In this document: positions 10,323 to 20,770 of the stretch, piece after piece
Layout: each line of letters begins with the position of its first letter
How positions within the stretch are numbered: position 1 is the stretch's first letter
Origin: an uncultured Pleurocapsa sp.
Lineage (GTDB): Bacteria; Cyanobacteriota; Cyanobacteriia; Cyanobacteriales; Xenococcaceae
Assembly (NCBI GenBank): GCA_938015355.1
Contig: CALLPS010000261.1
Span: 1 to 42,459, forward strand
Length of the DNA stretch: 42,459 bases
Reading direction: 5' to 3'
The notes under the pieces: model-generated
The model's input: only the letters and a program-made list of their open reading frames with translations
The model's database searches: none
Told to the model about the DNA's origin: nothing
Position numbers and translations under genes: made by a program

Positions 10323-12899
10323 TTAATTTGGCGTTTGAGATTTCCACTGATTACAATCAGGAGTCTGCAATCCAGGCTTGCGAGAAGTGACGACGACGGG
10401 TTTGTCCGTCAACACAACATTACCTTGGGCATCAGTTACCCACCCCTGAATCATAGCAAGTTGCTGTACTCTTTGATCCAAAGTTGTATCCTGATCTGAA
10501 GAAGTTGCATCCTCTCGGGTTACTTCTTCTAAGATCCGCCAGTCTGACCATGTTTGTTCTGGGAGAAAATCTTGTTCAGGATCAAAAGGAAGTCCACCAC
10601 GACCACTAGCAGTAAAGGAACTATTTTGGCTAATTTTACAAAAAGTATTGTTAAATAAATAATTAACATCGACAAAATCTGACGGCAAAGTAAATAGTTG
10701 ATTGGTAGCAGTCAAGACGGGAAATACTAGGTCTACAGTACCTGCTGTGCCAAATTCAGAACTTGCATCAATATCATTAGTCATATTTGGCGGTAGAGCA
10801 TTCCGCTCGACTGTACCGAAAATTCCTTCTGCGTTAATGGTGATGTTACCACCATCGCCAAATACGGCACTAGCCAAAATATCATTATTCTGTTGAGGAA
10901 AAGCAATCACAAAGTTGGCATCAATATCAACATTTCCCCCATTAGCAGCGTTCATAGCCCGAGCTGAAATTAAACTATTTTCTTGGAGAATGAGATTATC
11001 TTCAATGTTTAATTGAATATTGCCTCCTGACTGAAATTCAGTGGTAGCAATAATACTAGCCCCGTTGACTAATTCTACAGAGTTAGCATTAACAGTTAAA
11101 TTTCCTGGTGCGCTAGAGCCAGTACCTTGAACACTGAGGCTAGCGCGATCGCTAATAACTAGTTGATCCGTATTGAGAAATATATCTCCTCCATTCCCTC
11201 CATTATCTGTCTGTGTAGATATGAAGCTAGAAACTTTATCTACTTTATCTATTGGACGAAATCCACTGATTTCAATCTCAGAAGCATCTACATTAATATT
11301 CCCAGAATTCCCCGCAGACGCTGTTGTAGAGATTAGTAATCCTCCATCTTTAATTGTAAGTTTGCTCGTGCTAATATCTACGTTGCCAGCATTACCACTT
11401 CCAAAAGTATTGGCGGTAATCCGACTACTAACACTACCTGTTTTAGGAGAAGTCCCGAGAACTTCTATTGACCCGTTAACATCTAGCTCAATATTTCCAG
11501 CATTTCCAGTACCGAATGGACTAGTTGCAATTGCTGCACCATCTTGTAGGATTATATCTTGAGCAGTAATGCTAATATTTCCTCCATCACTACTACTAGT
11601 TGATAAAACTAATATCTCACTAGACTGATTAATTTCAATTGCTGTATTAATGTCGAATAAGGAACCAATTAAATCTATTGCATTTTCTCCTAACCGCAAT
11701 AGTGGTCTTGAACCTTTGAAATTAATCGAGTTAAAGACGTTCACGGATAAGTCTCCACTCTTTCCCTGGCTTGTTGGAAATGTTTGTAGTTCAATTGCTC
11801 CTCCATCAATTAGTTTTAAATCTTGAGCAACAATTTCAACATTTCCTCCCTTTCCAGTACCAAATGTGTTGCTAGAAATCTGACTGGCAAATGGTAAAAA
11901 GATTTCAAATTGTGCTGCTAGAAATAAATCGATTTTTTCACTTGTGGTATCGCTGCCATTTATTTCTAATAAATCAGATGCCTGAACTTTGATTTTTCCT
12001 CCATCCAGATTACCCAAAGTATTTGATGTGATGGCAGAACCATTAAGAATCTGAATATTTCTGCCCCAGACATTAATATCACCTCCTCCTTCTCCACTGG
12101 TATCAATGGAAGCTAAGTTATCTAATTTAATATCTCGAAACTGACTGACATTTTCATAGTTAACTTTCCATTCTTTAGCAATAGGCTCAAGAGTAACAAA
12201 ACTATTTTCGGCAACACTTCCTAATTCAATATTTCCTGTCGGGGCGGTAACTGCACCACCATCAAAAGTGATTCCATTCCCTATTAATGCCAAGGTGTTG
12301 CCTGGTTCAGTTTCTAATCCTAATTTTATTTGGTCTTGACCAGTCGGATCTTGAGGATTGGGAACTGCAAAATTAGCTCTATTGATAATTTCCCCTGGAT
12401 TGCTACCAAACTGTAATCCTAAAGGCACACTGACAGTTAACAGCGGTTCTGAGTTATCTAGATTAGTACTAAATTCTGTATCATCTTCAAACAATAAACT
12501 CTCGGCAGTAGTTCCAATAAAGGAACCACCGATATCTAAGCTGGCATTTTCTCCAAAGATGATTCCGTTAGGATTAAGTAAAAATAGATTAGCTGTCCCA
12601 TTGCTTTGAATCAAGCCATTGATCTCAGAAATAGATGAACCAGTAACACGGGTAATAATATTCTGAATCGTTATCGCATTATCGAAAGATACCGATCCGT
12701 TATTTGGTATGGAAAATTCTTGGAAACTATGAAATAAATTATCTCCTCGTTGTTCTCCTGCATTGACTGTAAAGTCGCGGTTGTTTTCGGTATTGACTTC
12801 TGTAGAGAGTGTGCCATCTTCAACTATTTGAGCCTTAACTAGCTTAGGGATAAGAATTAAGGAACAAGGAACAACGAATAATAATAGTTTGAGAATCAT
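10323..12899 (-). CDS. Two-partner-secretion filamentous haemagglutinin-like exoprotein (TpsA type)
   Basis: Signal peptide followed by the TPS domain: LFHSFQEFSIPNNGSVSFDNAITIQNIITRVTGSSISEINGLIQSNGTANLFLLNPNGIIFGENASLDIGGSFIGTTAESL, then beta-helix-like Gly/Asn repeats. Confidence 0.9.
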   Translation of the reverse strand: MILKLLLFVVPCSLILIPKLVKAQIVEDGTLSTEVNTENNRDFTVNAGEQRGDNLFHSFQEFSIPNNGSVSFDNAITIQNIITRVTGSSISEINGLIQSNGTANLFLLNPNGIIFGENASLDIGGSFIGTTAESLLFEDDTEFSTNLDNSEPLLTVSVPLGLQFGSNPGEIINRANFAVPNPQDPTGQDQIKLGLETEPGNTLALIGNGITFDGGAVTAPTGNIELGSVAENSFVTLEPIAKEWKVNYENVSQFRDIKLDNLASIDTSGEGGGDINVWGRNIQILNGSAITSNTLGNLDGGKIKVQASDLLEINGSDTTSEKIDLFLAAQFEIFLPFASQISSNTFGTGKGGNVEIVAQDLKLIDGGAIELQTFPTSQGKSGDLSVNVFNSINFKGSRPLLRLGENAIDLIGSLFDINTAIEINQSSEILVLSTSSSDGGNISITAQDIILQDGAAIATSPFGTGNAGNIELDVNGSIEVLGTSPKTGSVSSRITANTFGSGNAGNVDISTSKLTIKDGGLLISTTASAGNSGNINVDASEIEISGFRPIDKVDKVSSFISTQTDNGGNGGDIFLNTDQLVISDRASLSVQGTGSSAPGNLTVNANSVELVNGASIIATTEFQSGGNIQLNIEDNLILQENSLISARAMNAANGGNVDIDANFVIAFPQQNNDILASAVFGDGGNITINAEGIFGTVERNALPPNMTNDIDASSEFGTAGTVDLVFPVLTATNQLFTLPSDFVDVNYLFNNTFCKISQNSSFTASGRGGLPFDPEQDFLPEQTWSDWRILEEVTREDATSSDQDTTLDQRVQQLAMIQGWVTDAQGNVVLTDKPVVVTSRKPGLQTPDCNQWKSQTPN

Positions 12900-13022
12900 G
12901 TTAATTTTTACCAGATGCCTAAGCTAATCTTAAACCTTGACTGTCAGAGGGAAGGTAAGTATTTATAATACAAGTAATTGCCTAAATCTCATCTCTGATT
13001 TGTATCACTTTTCATTTTAGTT

Positions 13023-13499
13023 ATGACTCTCTCCCAATTATTTAATATTTTAAATATCTATGCTATGGCTATTTGGGCTATAGCAATTTTTGCCCCTAAT
13101 TGGAGCATTACTCGAAAAATAATGAGTTCCTTGTTATTTTTAATCCCTTTGATTTGCTTATATATTTATTTTCTAGTTGTTACGTTTGATTTCGAGTCCA
13201 TCACTGTCTTATCTGATTTTAACTTAGAGAATATTGCTCTTCTTTTCTCGCAAGAAGGTACAGCAGGCGCAGGATGGATTCATTTTTTGACGATGGATTT
13301 ATTTGTGGGGAGATGGATTTATTGGCAAGGACAAGAGAAAAAAATTTGGACTGCTCATTCGTTACTCTTATGTCTTTTTTTGGGACCAGTTGGATTGCTT
13401 TCTCACATAATTACCGCTACTTTTTTTGGCAACAATAATAATGATGACTCAGATAACGACGATCCAGAAACCAAAAAAAATAGTAACGTTATTTCTTAA
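13023..13499 (+). CDS. ABA4-like (DUF4281) integral membrane protein
   Basis: Four-helix-type hydrophobic protein with ...GTAGAGWIHFLTMDLFVGRWIYWQGQEK...FLGPVGLLSHII, the ABA4-family pattern. Confidence 0.8.
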   Translation: MTLSQLFNILNIYAMAIWAIAIFAPNWSITRKIMSSLLFLIPLICLYIYFLVVTFDFESITVLSDFNLENIALLFSQEGTAGAGWIHFLTMDLFVGRWIYWQGQEKKIWTAHSLLLCLFLGPVGLLSHIITATFFGNNNNDDSDNDDPETKKNSNVIS

Positions 13500-13592
13500 C
13501 CTGAAAGTAAATACCCTGAGTTCGAGATAAGCTAAAATCCTTATATTTTAGTAGGAGAAAGCTAAAAACTAATAATTAAAACAACTCTAAGT

Positions 13593-14015
13593 TTACATCA
13601 GACGTTTTATTGTTACATCATAAAGACTTTCAATCCAAACTCTAGCTCCACACATCGGATTATCTGGACGATAGACAATACGGCAACCTCCTGGTATTTC
13701 AACCTCATGTCCGTACTGATTAGTATCTCCTCGCTTGACTGTAATTACTGGCTGTCGCTGTTGATGTTTGTGATTATGTTTAATTTTCTGCGTATTAACA
13801 TGAACAATAGTCTTCGCCGGCTTTCGGGGATTTTGCCAACGAGGAGCAGGACCTCTCGTTCCTTTTAAGATAATAGGTCTGCCTTTAAACAGGGGGATAA
13901 GCCACATTTTTCCTGTTTTGTAAGCCCCTTCCACTCTCTTCGTAATTAAGAGGACTCTAAGTCTGGCAGTAGAGATTTTGAGAATTTTAGCTGCTGCTGT
14001 AGTACCTACTATCAT
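13593..14015 (-). CDS. Hypothetical protein with excisionase/MerR-like N-terminal helix-turn-helix
   Basis: MIVGTTAAAKILKISTARLRVLLITKRVEGAYKTGKMWLIP resembles a helix-turn-helix DNA-binding N-terminus; basic linker; C-terminal domain unassigned. Confidence 0.55.
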   Translation of the reverse strand: MIVGTTAAAKILKISTARLRVLLITKRVEGAYKTGKMWLIPLFKGRPIILKGTRGPAPRWQNPRKPAKTIVHVNTQKIKHNHKHQQRQPVITVKRGDTNQYGHEVEIPGGCRIVYRPDNPMCGARVWIESLYDVTIKRLM

Positions 14016-14123
14016 TTAACTCTAGCGTGATCGCAATAGTTTTTCAAATTTGGTTGATCAAGATAATTCCAGGTTACCAATAAAAAATGACCAGGAGTTT
14101 AACTCAATACTTCAACAAATTTA

Positions 14124-15929
14124 TCAAATTACTGGTACATAGGGACCAACTACATTATCTTGAGCCGCAATTATCCCCACCGCAATACCAGCAGCAGCAG
14201 CAGCGTGACCCATTAAGTTACCCCCTGGATATACTTGTCCAGGGCTATTTTCAAATCCATCTTTACCCTGTAATGCCACCCAATCTCCCGCTACAACTAA
14301 GTTGGATATATATGGTTCGGCAAAAAATGGTGCAGGGCGATCGCCTTGCCCGACTTGAAACCCAGTAAAGTTATAGTATCTCCCAATTTGCAACCCTCCA
14401 TTCGGCTCAGGAGTAGCATCAGCTAGCTGAGATAGACCATCAATATCCCGCAATTCTTCTTTGATCGCATCCCATAATTCTTGATCAGAAAGTTCCAAGA
14501 TTAACAACCACAGCTGATCATCAGAGCAATTTTCAACTCTCTCTTTTAAACTGCCATACTTTCTCGCTAAAGTCGGACCTAAATCGTAAGCATGAACTTC
14601 GATCACCCATCTGTCTTCCCCCGCAGGAGCAGCTTTGACCCAAGCGGTATCACTCTTTTCAGTTTTGTGGGCTTGAAAAACTAAGTCTACTGGTTGATTT
14701 TCTGGAGTTTCGATGACATCAGGTCGCTCAGGATTTTCAGGTTTGCCGAGTAAATAGGCGCGGGCGACTACATAAGGCGGTGCGGTTTTTAATTTATTTA
14801 CTACCGACCGTACTTGGTCGAGGTTAGCTTGAGACTGAGGGTTTTCTGTTTTGGTGGCAGCGAAAATCTCTTTGGTGCCTCTAATATCCGTTGCCATTAC
14901 TAGATAATCTAAATCGATACTTTCTCCATTGCTAAAATCTAAACCTGTCACCTGATTATTTTCTAGGTTTATATTATTGACTCGATGTCCCAAATGAATC
15001 TTGACTCCTAAGCTTTCTAAATGGTTGCGAAAGGGCAACATAATTGAGTTGTAGTGGTTGTCTGTCGGAACAACCCGCAACATGGCATCAGGCTTACGAA
15101 TGAAAAAAGTCCACATCAAGTGCAATGCCTGGGCTGCACTAATATCTTCAGTACGATTAAGACTTACTGTAAGTACAGTTGTGATAAAGGTATCAAAAAA
15201 AGGTTTGGCAATTTTGCCTTGGGAATATTCAACCATAGTTAAATGGTCAAGTTTTTTTATTACCTTCTCATGGTTGTAGAAGAATAAAGATAACATTCCA
15301 GGGGCACTCTTCATAGCATCCAAAATGTTTACATTGGGCGATCGCCAGACAATACCCAGCATATTTAATAAATGGGCATTGGGGCTAGCTGTGAGAATTT
15401 CTTGTTCATAATTTTCAAACTCTAACAAGACTTCATCCACTGGTTCAAAGTGACGATCTGCCCCAACTTCAGAGATTTTCTGCATCAAATAATCATAAAC
15501 ATTATTAAAAAAGTGATGCAAACCATGTTCCCAAAACCCAGAAGGAGAAGTATCACTTACTTTTGCCCCTAATCTCCCCCCCAAAAAATCTGTAGCTTCA
15601 TAGATATCAACTTGATAGCCCAGCTTAACTAATTCTAAAGCCGCAATTAATCCACTTAGTCCCGCACCGATTACCGCAACTTTCCTAGTTACTCCTGGAG
15701 GTAATTCTGGCAATCCTTTGGTAACTGGAGGCTCCACCATTCTTCCGAGATCATTTAATAGAAAAGGAGGACATCCTCGCAGGGCTTTATTTAACTTCAG
15801 TAATAACTTTTCCACTGATGGTGGAATCCCTTTTTCTCTGGCAAAAAGAGTAACGTTCTTTTGACCGCCCCAAGCTGTTGTGTTGCCGAAATCAGAGCCG
15901 AAATCAGAATTATGCGATCGCTGTTTCAT
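14124..15929 (-). CDS. FAD-dependent carotenoid desaturase-like (Pds/Zds/amine oxidase fold) protein
   Basis: Dinucleotide-binding motif KVAVIGAGLSGLIAALELVKLGYQVDIYEATDFLGGRLG; WEHGLHHFFNNVYDYL matches the Pds/Zds GLHxFF motif; C-terminal GDWVALQGKDGFENSPGQVYPGGNLMGHAAAAAG. Confidence 0.8.
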   Translation of the reverse strand: MKQRSHNSDFGSDFGNTTAWGGQKNVTLFAREKGIPPSVEKLLLKLNKALRGCPPFLLNDLGRMVEPPVTKGLPELPPGVTRKVAVIGAGLSGLIAALELVKLGYQVDIYEATDFLGGRLGAKVSDTSPSGFWEHGLHHFFNNVYDYLMQKISEVGADRHFEPVDEVLLEFENYEQEILTASPNAHLLNMLGIVWRSPNVNILDAMKSAPGMLSLFFYNHEKVIKKLDHLTMVEYSQGKIAKPFFDTFITTVLTVSLNRTEDISAAQALHLMWTFFIRKPDAMLRVVPTDNHYNSIMLPFRNHLESLGVKIHLGHRVNNINLENNQVTGLDFSNGESIDLDYLVMATDIRGTKEIFAATKTENPQSQANLDQVRSVVNKLKTAPPYVVARAYLLGKPENPERPDVIETPENQPVDLVFQAHKTEKSDTAWVKAAPAGEDRWVIEVHAYDLGPTLARKYGSLKERVENCSDDQLWLLILELSDQELWDAIKEELRDIDGLSQLADATPEPNGGLQIGRYYNFTGFQVGQGDRPAPFFAEPYISNLVVAGDWVALQGKDGFENSPGQVYPGGNLMGHAAAAAGIAVGIIAAQDNVVGPYVPVI

Positions 15930-16165
15930 AACCAGAAGTAGCTTGTATTAAATTGTTATCTTAGCTATATTCTGTATAATAATCTACAAATGTAACTTTT
16001 TGGTGTTCACCATTCATTACTGTTTATTTTTCATAATTTTTTTAGTATTAAAATGTAAATAATTATTACATTAAATGCTTTTTGGCATAATTGCTTGAGC
16101 TTAAACCTAGTAAGAAGTAGAGTTCTAGATTTTGTCTGAATATAAACTTTAACTGGATTCTTATC

Positions 16166-18559
16166 ATGACAGAAGCACCATCAAGCACTATATCAAATAA
16201 TTGTGGTCAAAATTTACCATCAAGATTTCCGCAAACCGTTGTTGCCGTAAGTAGAGAGGAATTTATCGAGCCGATTGAACTGACGATCAAAGATGCAGCA
16301 GGAAATAAGGCTACTCTACCTGAGGATCTTCTAGGTCACTATTTTATGGTTAGTCCTGTAGGATCACCAAATTCTTCTCAGGTAGAAGGGGATGATCAGA
16401 CGGTTTGGGTCAGTAAAGACGGTTGGACTGCTTTATACAACGGCGATGGCATGGTTTATCGTCTAAGTTTTGCCCAAAAAAAAGCTAGTTTAAAAACTCG
16501 CTTAGTCAAAACGCCCTGTTATTTCGCCGATCAAGCCACCGCCGATCCGAGTAACAAACAATACAGCGGACTTAAATTCTATAACCTAGGCATTTCTCGG
16601 GGTTCATTCAACAAGTTGGGTATTCGTAACCAGTTGAATACAGCTTTTGTGCCCTTTCAACTGAGTGACGATGACCATGAACGTTTGCTGATTACCTGGG
16701 ATGTTGGTCGCCCCTACGAAATTGATCCAGAGACTTTAGAAACTCTCACTCCAGTGGGGATGAACGAAAGTTGGTCAGAATTGTTACCAGGTCAACAACC
16801 AATTCCCTTTAAAAACTTGATGGCTTCAGCACATCCTGTATTTGACCGTGATGCCGAAAAATTTTATACCTTAAATGCGGGTCGGTCATTGTGGACGATG
16901 TTAGCTTTGCCGCGATCGATCGACGTTAGGTTAGAGCGCAATTTTGAGGCTTTAAAATCAATTTGGGATCAGTTTTGGCGAGAGCGCAACTTCAATTTTG
17001 CTCAAAGTTTTCAAAATATTTTAGTTCTACTTTATTCCGTTATTTTATATCCCCTCAAGCTGGTAATCTCGATTACAGGAATATTTGTAAAAATTCTGGA
17101 ATTGTTTACTGGTGGCTATGACTTTGTTCATTTGCTGCAATGGGATGGCAAACAAGTCGGCATTACCGAAAAATGGAATATTGTTTTACCAGGAAATAGA
17201 CCCTTAAGCATTAATCAGACTGTCCATCAAATGGGAATTACCGAAGACTATATCGTCTTTGCTGAGACATCATTTAAGTTTTCCCTAGAGAATACCCTCC
17301 CTTATCAGAAAAACCCTTTACTAAGTTCTTTTATCGTTTTTATTACCGATTTTCTCAACTATCCTCAATATCCCAGTACTAACCTGTACATAATTAACAA
17401 AGCAGATTTAAAGTCAGAAACTCCTGGTTTCTGGACAAAATTGACCAACTTTTTCTCTCGTAGCCAATTTAAAAATTTACCAAAAGTTGTTGCCAAAAAA
17501 GTAGAAGTCAGCCCTGAATTTTCTCATTATGTGCTCAACTATGATAATAGTAACGAGCAAATTGTGGTGAATGCCGCCCATTTAGCAGCCTCAGACATTG
17601 CCGAATATATCCGTATTCATGATCGTTCAGCTTATGATGATCGTGACCCTGATGATCTTGAAGACATCTATGATGATCCCGAATTAACCTATCGCATTCA
17701 ACAGCTAGCAGGGAATATAGTCAGCCCTACAGATATTAGTCGTTTAGGACGTTTGGTAATTGATGTCAAAACAGGTGACATTGTCGATCATAAATTAGTT
17801 CCTAATGAATCAGACCGAGACAAGATTAATCAGCAACTTGAAGCTCACCATGCAGACCCAGAAGTTAATCAGATAGATCCTAAGTATCTTCTTACCTGGT
17901 CTACAGCGTTTTATGTTTACTCAGACCAACGACCTACGAAACAAGTTACTGATATTTTCTGGAATAATTGGGGAGCTTGGCCCGACACTCTAACTAACAG
18001 AGCCCTTGAAGCATATCAGGACTATCCACACCGCTTAATAGATCAGAAAAAACTTGTTGACTTAATTTACGAGGGAGTACCTTCAAGTTTATGCCATCTG
18101 CAAATCAAAACAGATTCTATTAAGCTCAACGAAGATAATTATTACCAGTTTAATAATCGTAATTTAGGAACTTCTGCTCAATTCATCCCTCGCCCTAATG
18201 TGGAGGATCAAACTGATGGCTATATTGTCTGTGTTGTCTTAACTTCCGATGAATTCTTATCTCAATCGACAGCAGAAGATAATGATCCAGAGTGGTCACA
18301 AAATAGTGAGATCTGGATTTTTGATGCTGGAAAACTGAAAGATGGGCCTCTGTATAAAATGAGTCATCCTAAACTAAATATCGGCTTTTCCTTCCATACA
18401 ACTTGGATGCCAGAAGTAAAATCTCCTAGCAGACGTTTGGATTATGACGTGAAGAAAGATTATGAACCTTTGGTTGAACAAATAATTTCTAACCAACCTG
18501 AATTAGGGGGCAGTATCCGCCAGTTGTTTGACGAAGAGATTTACCCTAATTTTTCCTAA
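16166..18559 (+). CDS. Large carotenoid-cleavage-oxygenase (RPE65/CCD) family-like protein
   Basis: YNGDGMVYRLSF, LLITWDVGRPYEIDPETLETL, SAHPVFD, VHQMGITEDYIVFAE, PEFSHYVLNYDN and FSFHTTWMPE align by eye with CCD family blocks; four candidate Fe-ligand His are present. 797 aa with a hydrophobic insertion. Confidence 0.75.
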   Translation: MTEAPSSTISNNCGQNLPSRFPQTVVAVSREEFIEPIELTIKDAAGNKATLPEDLLGHYFMVSPVGSPNSSQVEGDDQTVWVSKDGWTALYNGDGMVYRLSFAQKKASLKTRLVKTPCYFADQATADPSNKQYSGLKFYNLGISRGSFNKLGIRNQLNTAFVPFQLSDDDHERLLITWDVGRPYEIDPETLETLTPVGMNESWSELLPGQQPIPFKNLMASAHPVFDRDAEKFYTLNAGRSLWTMLALPRSIDVRLERNFEALKSIWDQFWRERNFNFAQSFQNILVLLYSVILYPLKLVISITGIFVKILELFTGGYDFVHLLQWDGKQVGITEKWNIVLPGNRPLSINQTVHQMGITEDYIVFAETSFKFSLENTLPYQKNPLLSSFIVFITDFLNYPQYPSTNLYIINKADLKSETPGFWTKLTNFFSRSQFKNLPKVVAKKVEVSPEFSHYVLNYDNSNEQIVVNAAHLAASDIAEYIRIHDRSAYDDRDPDDLEDIYDDPELTYRIQQLAGNIVSPTDISRLGRLVIDVKTGDIVDHKLVPNESDRDKINQQLEAHHADPEVNQIDPKYLLTWSTAFYVYSDQRPTKQVTDIFWNNWGAWPDTLTNRALEAYQDYPHRLIDQKKLVDLIYEGVPSSLCHLQIKTDSIKLNEDNYYQFNNRNLGTSAQFIPRPNVEDQTDGYIVCVVLTSDEFLSQSTAEDNDPEWSQNSEIWIFDAGKLKDGPLYKMSHPKLNIGFSFHTTWMPEVKSPSRRLDYDVKKDYEPLVEQIISNQPELGGSIRQLFDEEIYPNFS

Positions 18560-18662
18560 ATTTGATTATATGGACTTAAGTTAAGTATTTTCTTCGTTCT
18601 ACATTTTCGGCTCAGGCGTTGCTATATCATTAATTAGCAATTAATTTAACCATAGGTAGTTA

Positions 18663-19370
18663 ATGACCGAGGCTGATCCTACTCCGCAAGAAATTAAAGC
18701 GATATTCGATCGCATTGCCCCTATCTACGATCAGCTTAATGATCGTCTTAGTTGGGGACAGCATCGTATTTGGAAGAAGATGGCAGTTAAATGGAGTGAA
18801 GTCAAGCCAGGAAACAATGCTCTTGATGTTTGCTGTGGTAGTGGTGATTTAGCCCTATTATTAGCTAGAGAAGTGGGACAAAGCGGAAAAGTTACAGGAC
18901 TAGATTTTTCCTGTGAACAACTGGCGATCGCTAAAAAAAGGCAGTTAGCTAAATTTCCTACGGTCGCTATGGATTGGCTGGAAGGAGATGCCCTCGCTTT
19001 ACCTTTTGGGGATAATCAGTTCGATTGCGCCACTATGGGTTATGGATTACGTAATGTAACGAATATTCCCCTGAGTTTACAAGAATTATTTCGAGTACTA
19101 AAACCTAGAGCCAAGGCAGCTATTTTGGATTTTCATCGTCCTGATCCTGGCTTGGGAGCGGTCTTACAACAATGGTATTTAGCCAATATTGTGGTGTCAA
19201 CTGCCGAAGATATGGGCATGAAAGAAGAGTATGCTTATATCAACCCCAGTATTGAGCGGTTTCCCACAGGTACGGAGCAAATCAAATTGTCTCAAGCGGC
19301 AGGTTTTAGTAACGCTGTCCATTATCCCCTGATAGGAGGCATGATGGGTATATTGGTGTTAACCAAATAG
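18663..19370 (+). CDS. menG: Demethylphylloquinone/demethylmenaquinone methyltransferase (UbiE/MenG)
   Basis: IFDRIAPIYDQLNDRLSWGQHRIWKKMAVKW...ALDVCCGSGDLALLLA...GLRNVTNIPLSLQELFRVLKP, the UbiE/MenG signature. Confidence 0.9.
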   Translation: MTEADPTPQEIKAIFDRIAPIYDQLNDRLSWGQHRIWKKMAVKWSEVKPGNNALDVCCGSGDLALLLAREVGQSGKVTGLDFSCEQLAIAKKRQLAKFPTVAMDWLEGDALALPFGDNQFDCATMGYGLRNVTNIPLSLQELFRVLKPRAKAAILDFHRPDPGLGAVLQQWYLANIVVSTAEDMGMKEEYAYINPSIERFPTGTEQIKLSQAAGFSNAVHYPLIGGMMGILVLTK

Positions 19371-19431
19371 AATAGTAGATTACAATTAACTGTCTGCCGT
19401 CTAATCTTTATCGTCGATTCAACATCTTGTT

Positions 19432-20667
19432 TTGGCACTAGCGAATCTCTGGATATTTATTGTTCCCCCCGTTGCGGGAAGCATCATTGGCTATTTCACT
19501 AACGATATAGCAATTAAAATGCTGTTTCGCCCCTACAAGCCAATCTATATTGGCAAGGGCAAGCTTCCCTTTACCCCAGGCTTAATTCCCAGCAATCAAG
19601 AGCGTCTCGCTCAGAAAGTCTCTGATACCATTATGGGTTCGTTGCTGACCCCAGGAGAGTTACAAAAGTTAGCTCAACGGTTATTAGCAACCGAGAGAAT
19701 TGAAGGGGCAATTCTCTGGCTCTTAAAATTGGCACTAGATCGGGTTAAATCGGATCAAGAGCAAAAAACCGCCAAGATTTTGGGCAACATTCTGCACGAT
19801 CTGTTTAGTCAATCCCTACCTCGACTATTAAAGGTCTTAGCCCGAAAAGAAGACTTCTTAGAAACTCAAATCAATCAAATTTTCGATCAGATTCTGCTTA
19901 ATTTTCAACTAAAAGATGCCCAAGCCCAGAAATTTGCTGACTGGCTTTTGGGCGCAGTAGTGCCCCCTGATACCATTCGTCGCGCCTTGATTGATTTCTT
20001 AAGCGATCGCAATATTCAAATTATTGATGAGGGATTTCGAGAAAAAACAAGTGGTACTTACTGGGTAGTGGCGAATTTATTTGGTTTACGCAATAGTTTA
20101 ATTAGATTGCGCTCTTTTTGTATTGATGAACCAGGAATTACTAATGCTCGACTCGAAGAGTTAACTTTTTCTCTACAAATCCGCGATCGCATTAAAAACT
20201 GGCTGACTAATCTGTCATTACAAAATCTACCTGTTTCTACAGTAAGACAACTCCGTAAAACTGTGAGAGAAGGAGTACGTAACTATATTCGAGAGGAAGG
20301 GGTTAGTGTTATTTCAGGGTTAGGTGACTCTGTGGAGTGGGAAAACTTAGCGGGATTAATTCTCAAGCGGCTCCAATCCTCTCCCACAGTTAACGATTCC
20401 CTCGAAGTCGTGAGTCAAGAGTTAGCTTTAGTTTTAGAGCGATATCTGGAACAAGATTTAGAAAAGCTAGTCGCTAAAACCATACCGATTCTGGCTATCG
20501 ATCAGGTCATTATTGATCGGGTTTCTGCCACTTCTCCCGAAGATCTTGAAAAATCAGTCCAGGGAATCGTCAAGAATGAACTTCAGGCGATCGTCAATTT
20601 GGGTGGAGTCTTAGGCTTTGTGGTCGGATTATTACAAACTGTTATCTTAATTTTTAACCATGTGTGA
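19432..20667 (+). CDS. DUF445 family membrane-associated protein
   Basis: [57 protein letters not shown] is typical of DUF445/YheB-like proteins; TTG start. Confidence 0.85.
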   Translation: MALANLWIFIVPPVAGSIIGYFTNDIAIKMLFRPYKPIYIGKGKLPFTPGLIPSNQERLAQKVSDTIMGSLLTPGELQKLAQRLLATERIEGAILWLLKLALDRVKSDQEQKTAKILGNILHDLFSQSLPRLLKVLARKEDFLETQINQIFDQILLNFQLKDAQAQKFADWLLGAVVPPDTIRRALIDFLSDRNIQIIDEGFREKTSGTYWVVANLFGLRNSLIRLRSFCIDEPGITNARLEELTFSLQIRDRIKNWLTNLSLQNLPVSTVRQLRKTVREGVRNYIREEGVSVISGLGDSVEWENLAGLILKRLQSSPTVNDSLEVVSQELALVLERYLEQDLEKLVAKTIPILAIDQVIIDRVSATSPEDLEKSVQGIVKNELQAIVNLGGVLGFVVGLLQTVILIFNHV

Positions 20668-20674
20668 GAGAATT

Positions 20675-20770
20675 CCCTATCTTCTTAAGTTAGGGATGAA
20701 TCACGACGCGGAGCTAGTCCTTTAGGGAACTGAACAACGTAGTCCGTGCATGATACCACTACGCATATGG
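20675..20770. repeat. Stem-loop-rich region downstream of the DUF445 gene (terminator or IS end-like)
   Basis: TCCCTA...TAGGGA hairpin (TTCCCTATCTTCTTAAGTTAGGGATGAA), then CACGACGCGGAGCTAGTCCTTTAGGGAACTGAACAACGTAG. Confidence 0.35.

Noticed and set aside
10164-10499. 111-aa plus ORF overlapping the 3' end of the TpsA gene
   Set aside because: Covers the intergenic pyrimidine-rich repeat and antisense of TpsA; composition not protein-like.
10702-12609. Several plus ORFs (64, 129, 83 aa) in the TpsA gene
   Set aside because: Antisense to repetitive beta-helix coding sequence.
14087-14368. 93-aa plus ORF with poly-Gln over the 3' end of the desaturase-like gene
   Set aside because: Antisense of the Ala-rich GHAAAAAG C-terminus; the poly-Q is an artefact of that run.
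15054-15279. 62- and 73-aa plus ORFs inside the desaturase-like gene
   Set aside because: Two overlapping frames antisense to a confident CDS.
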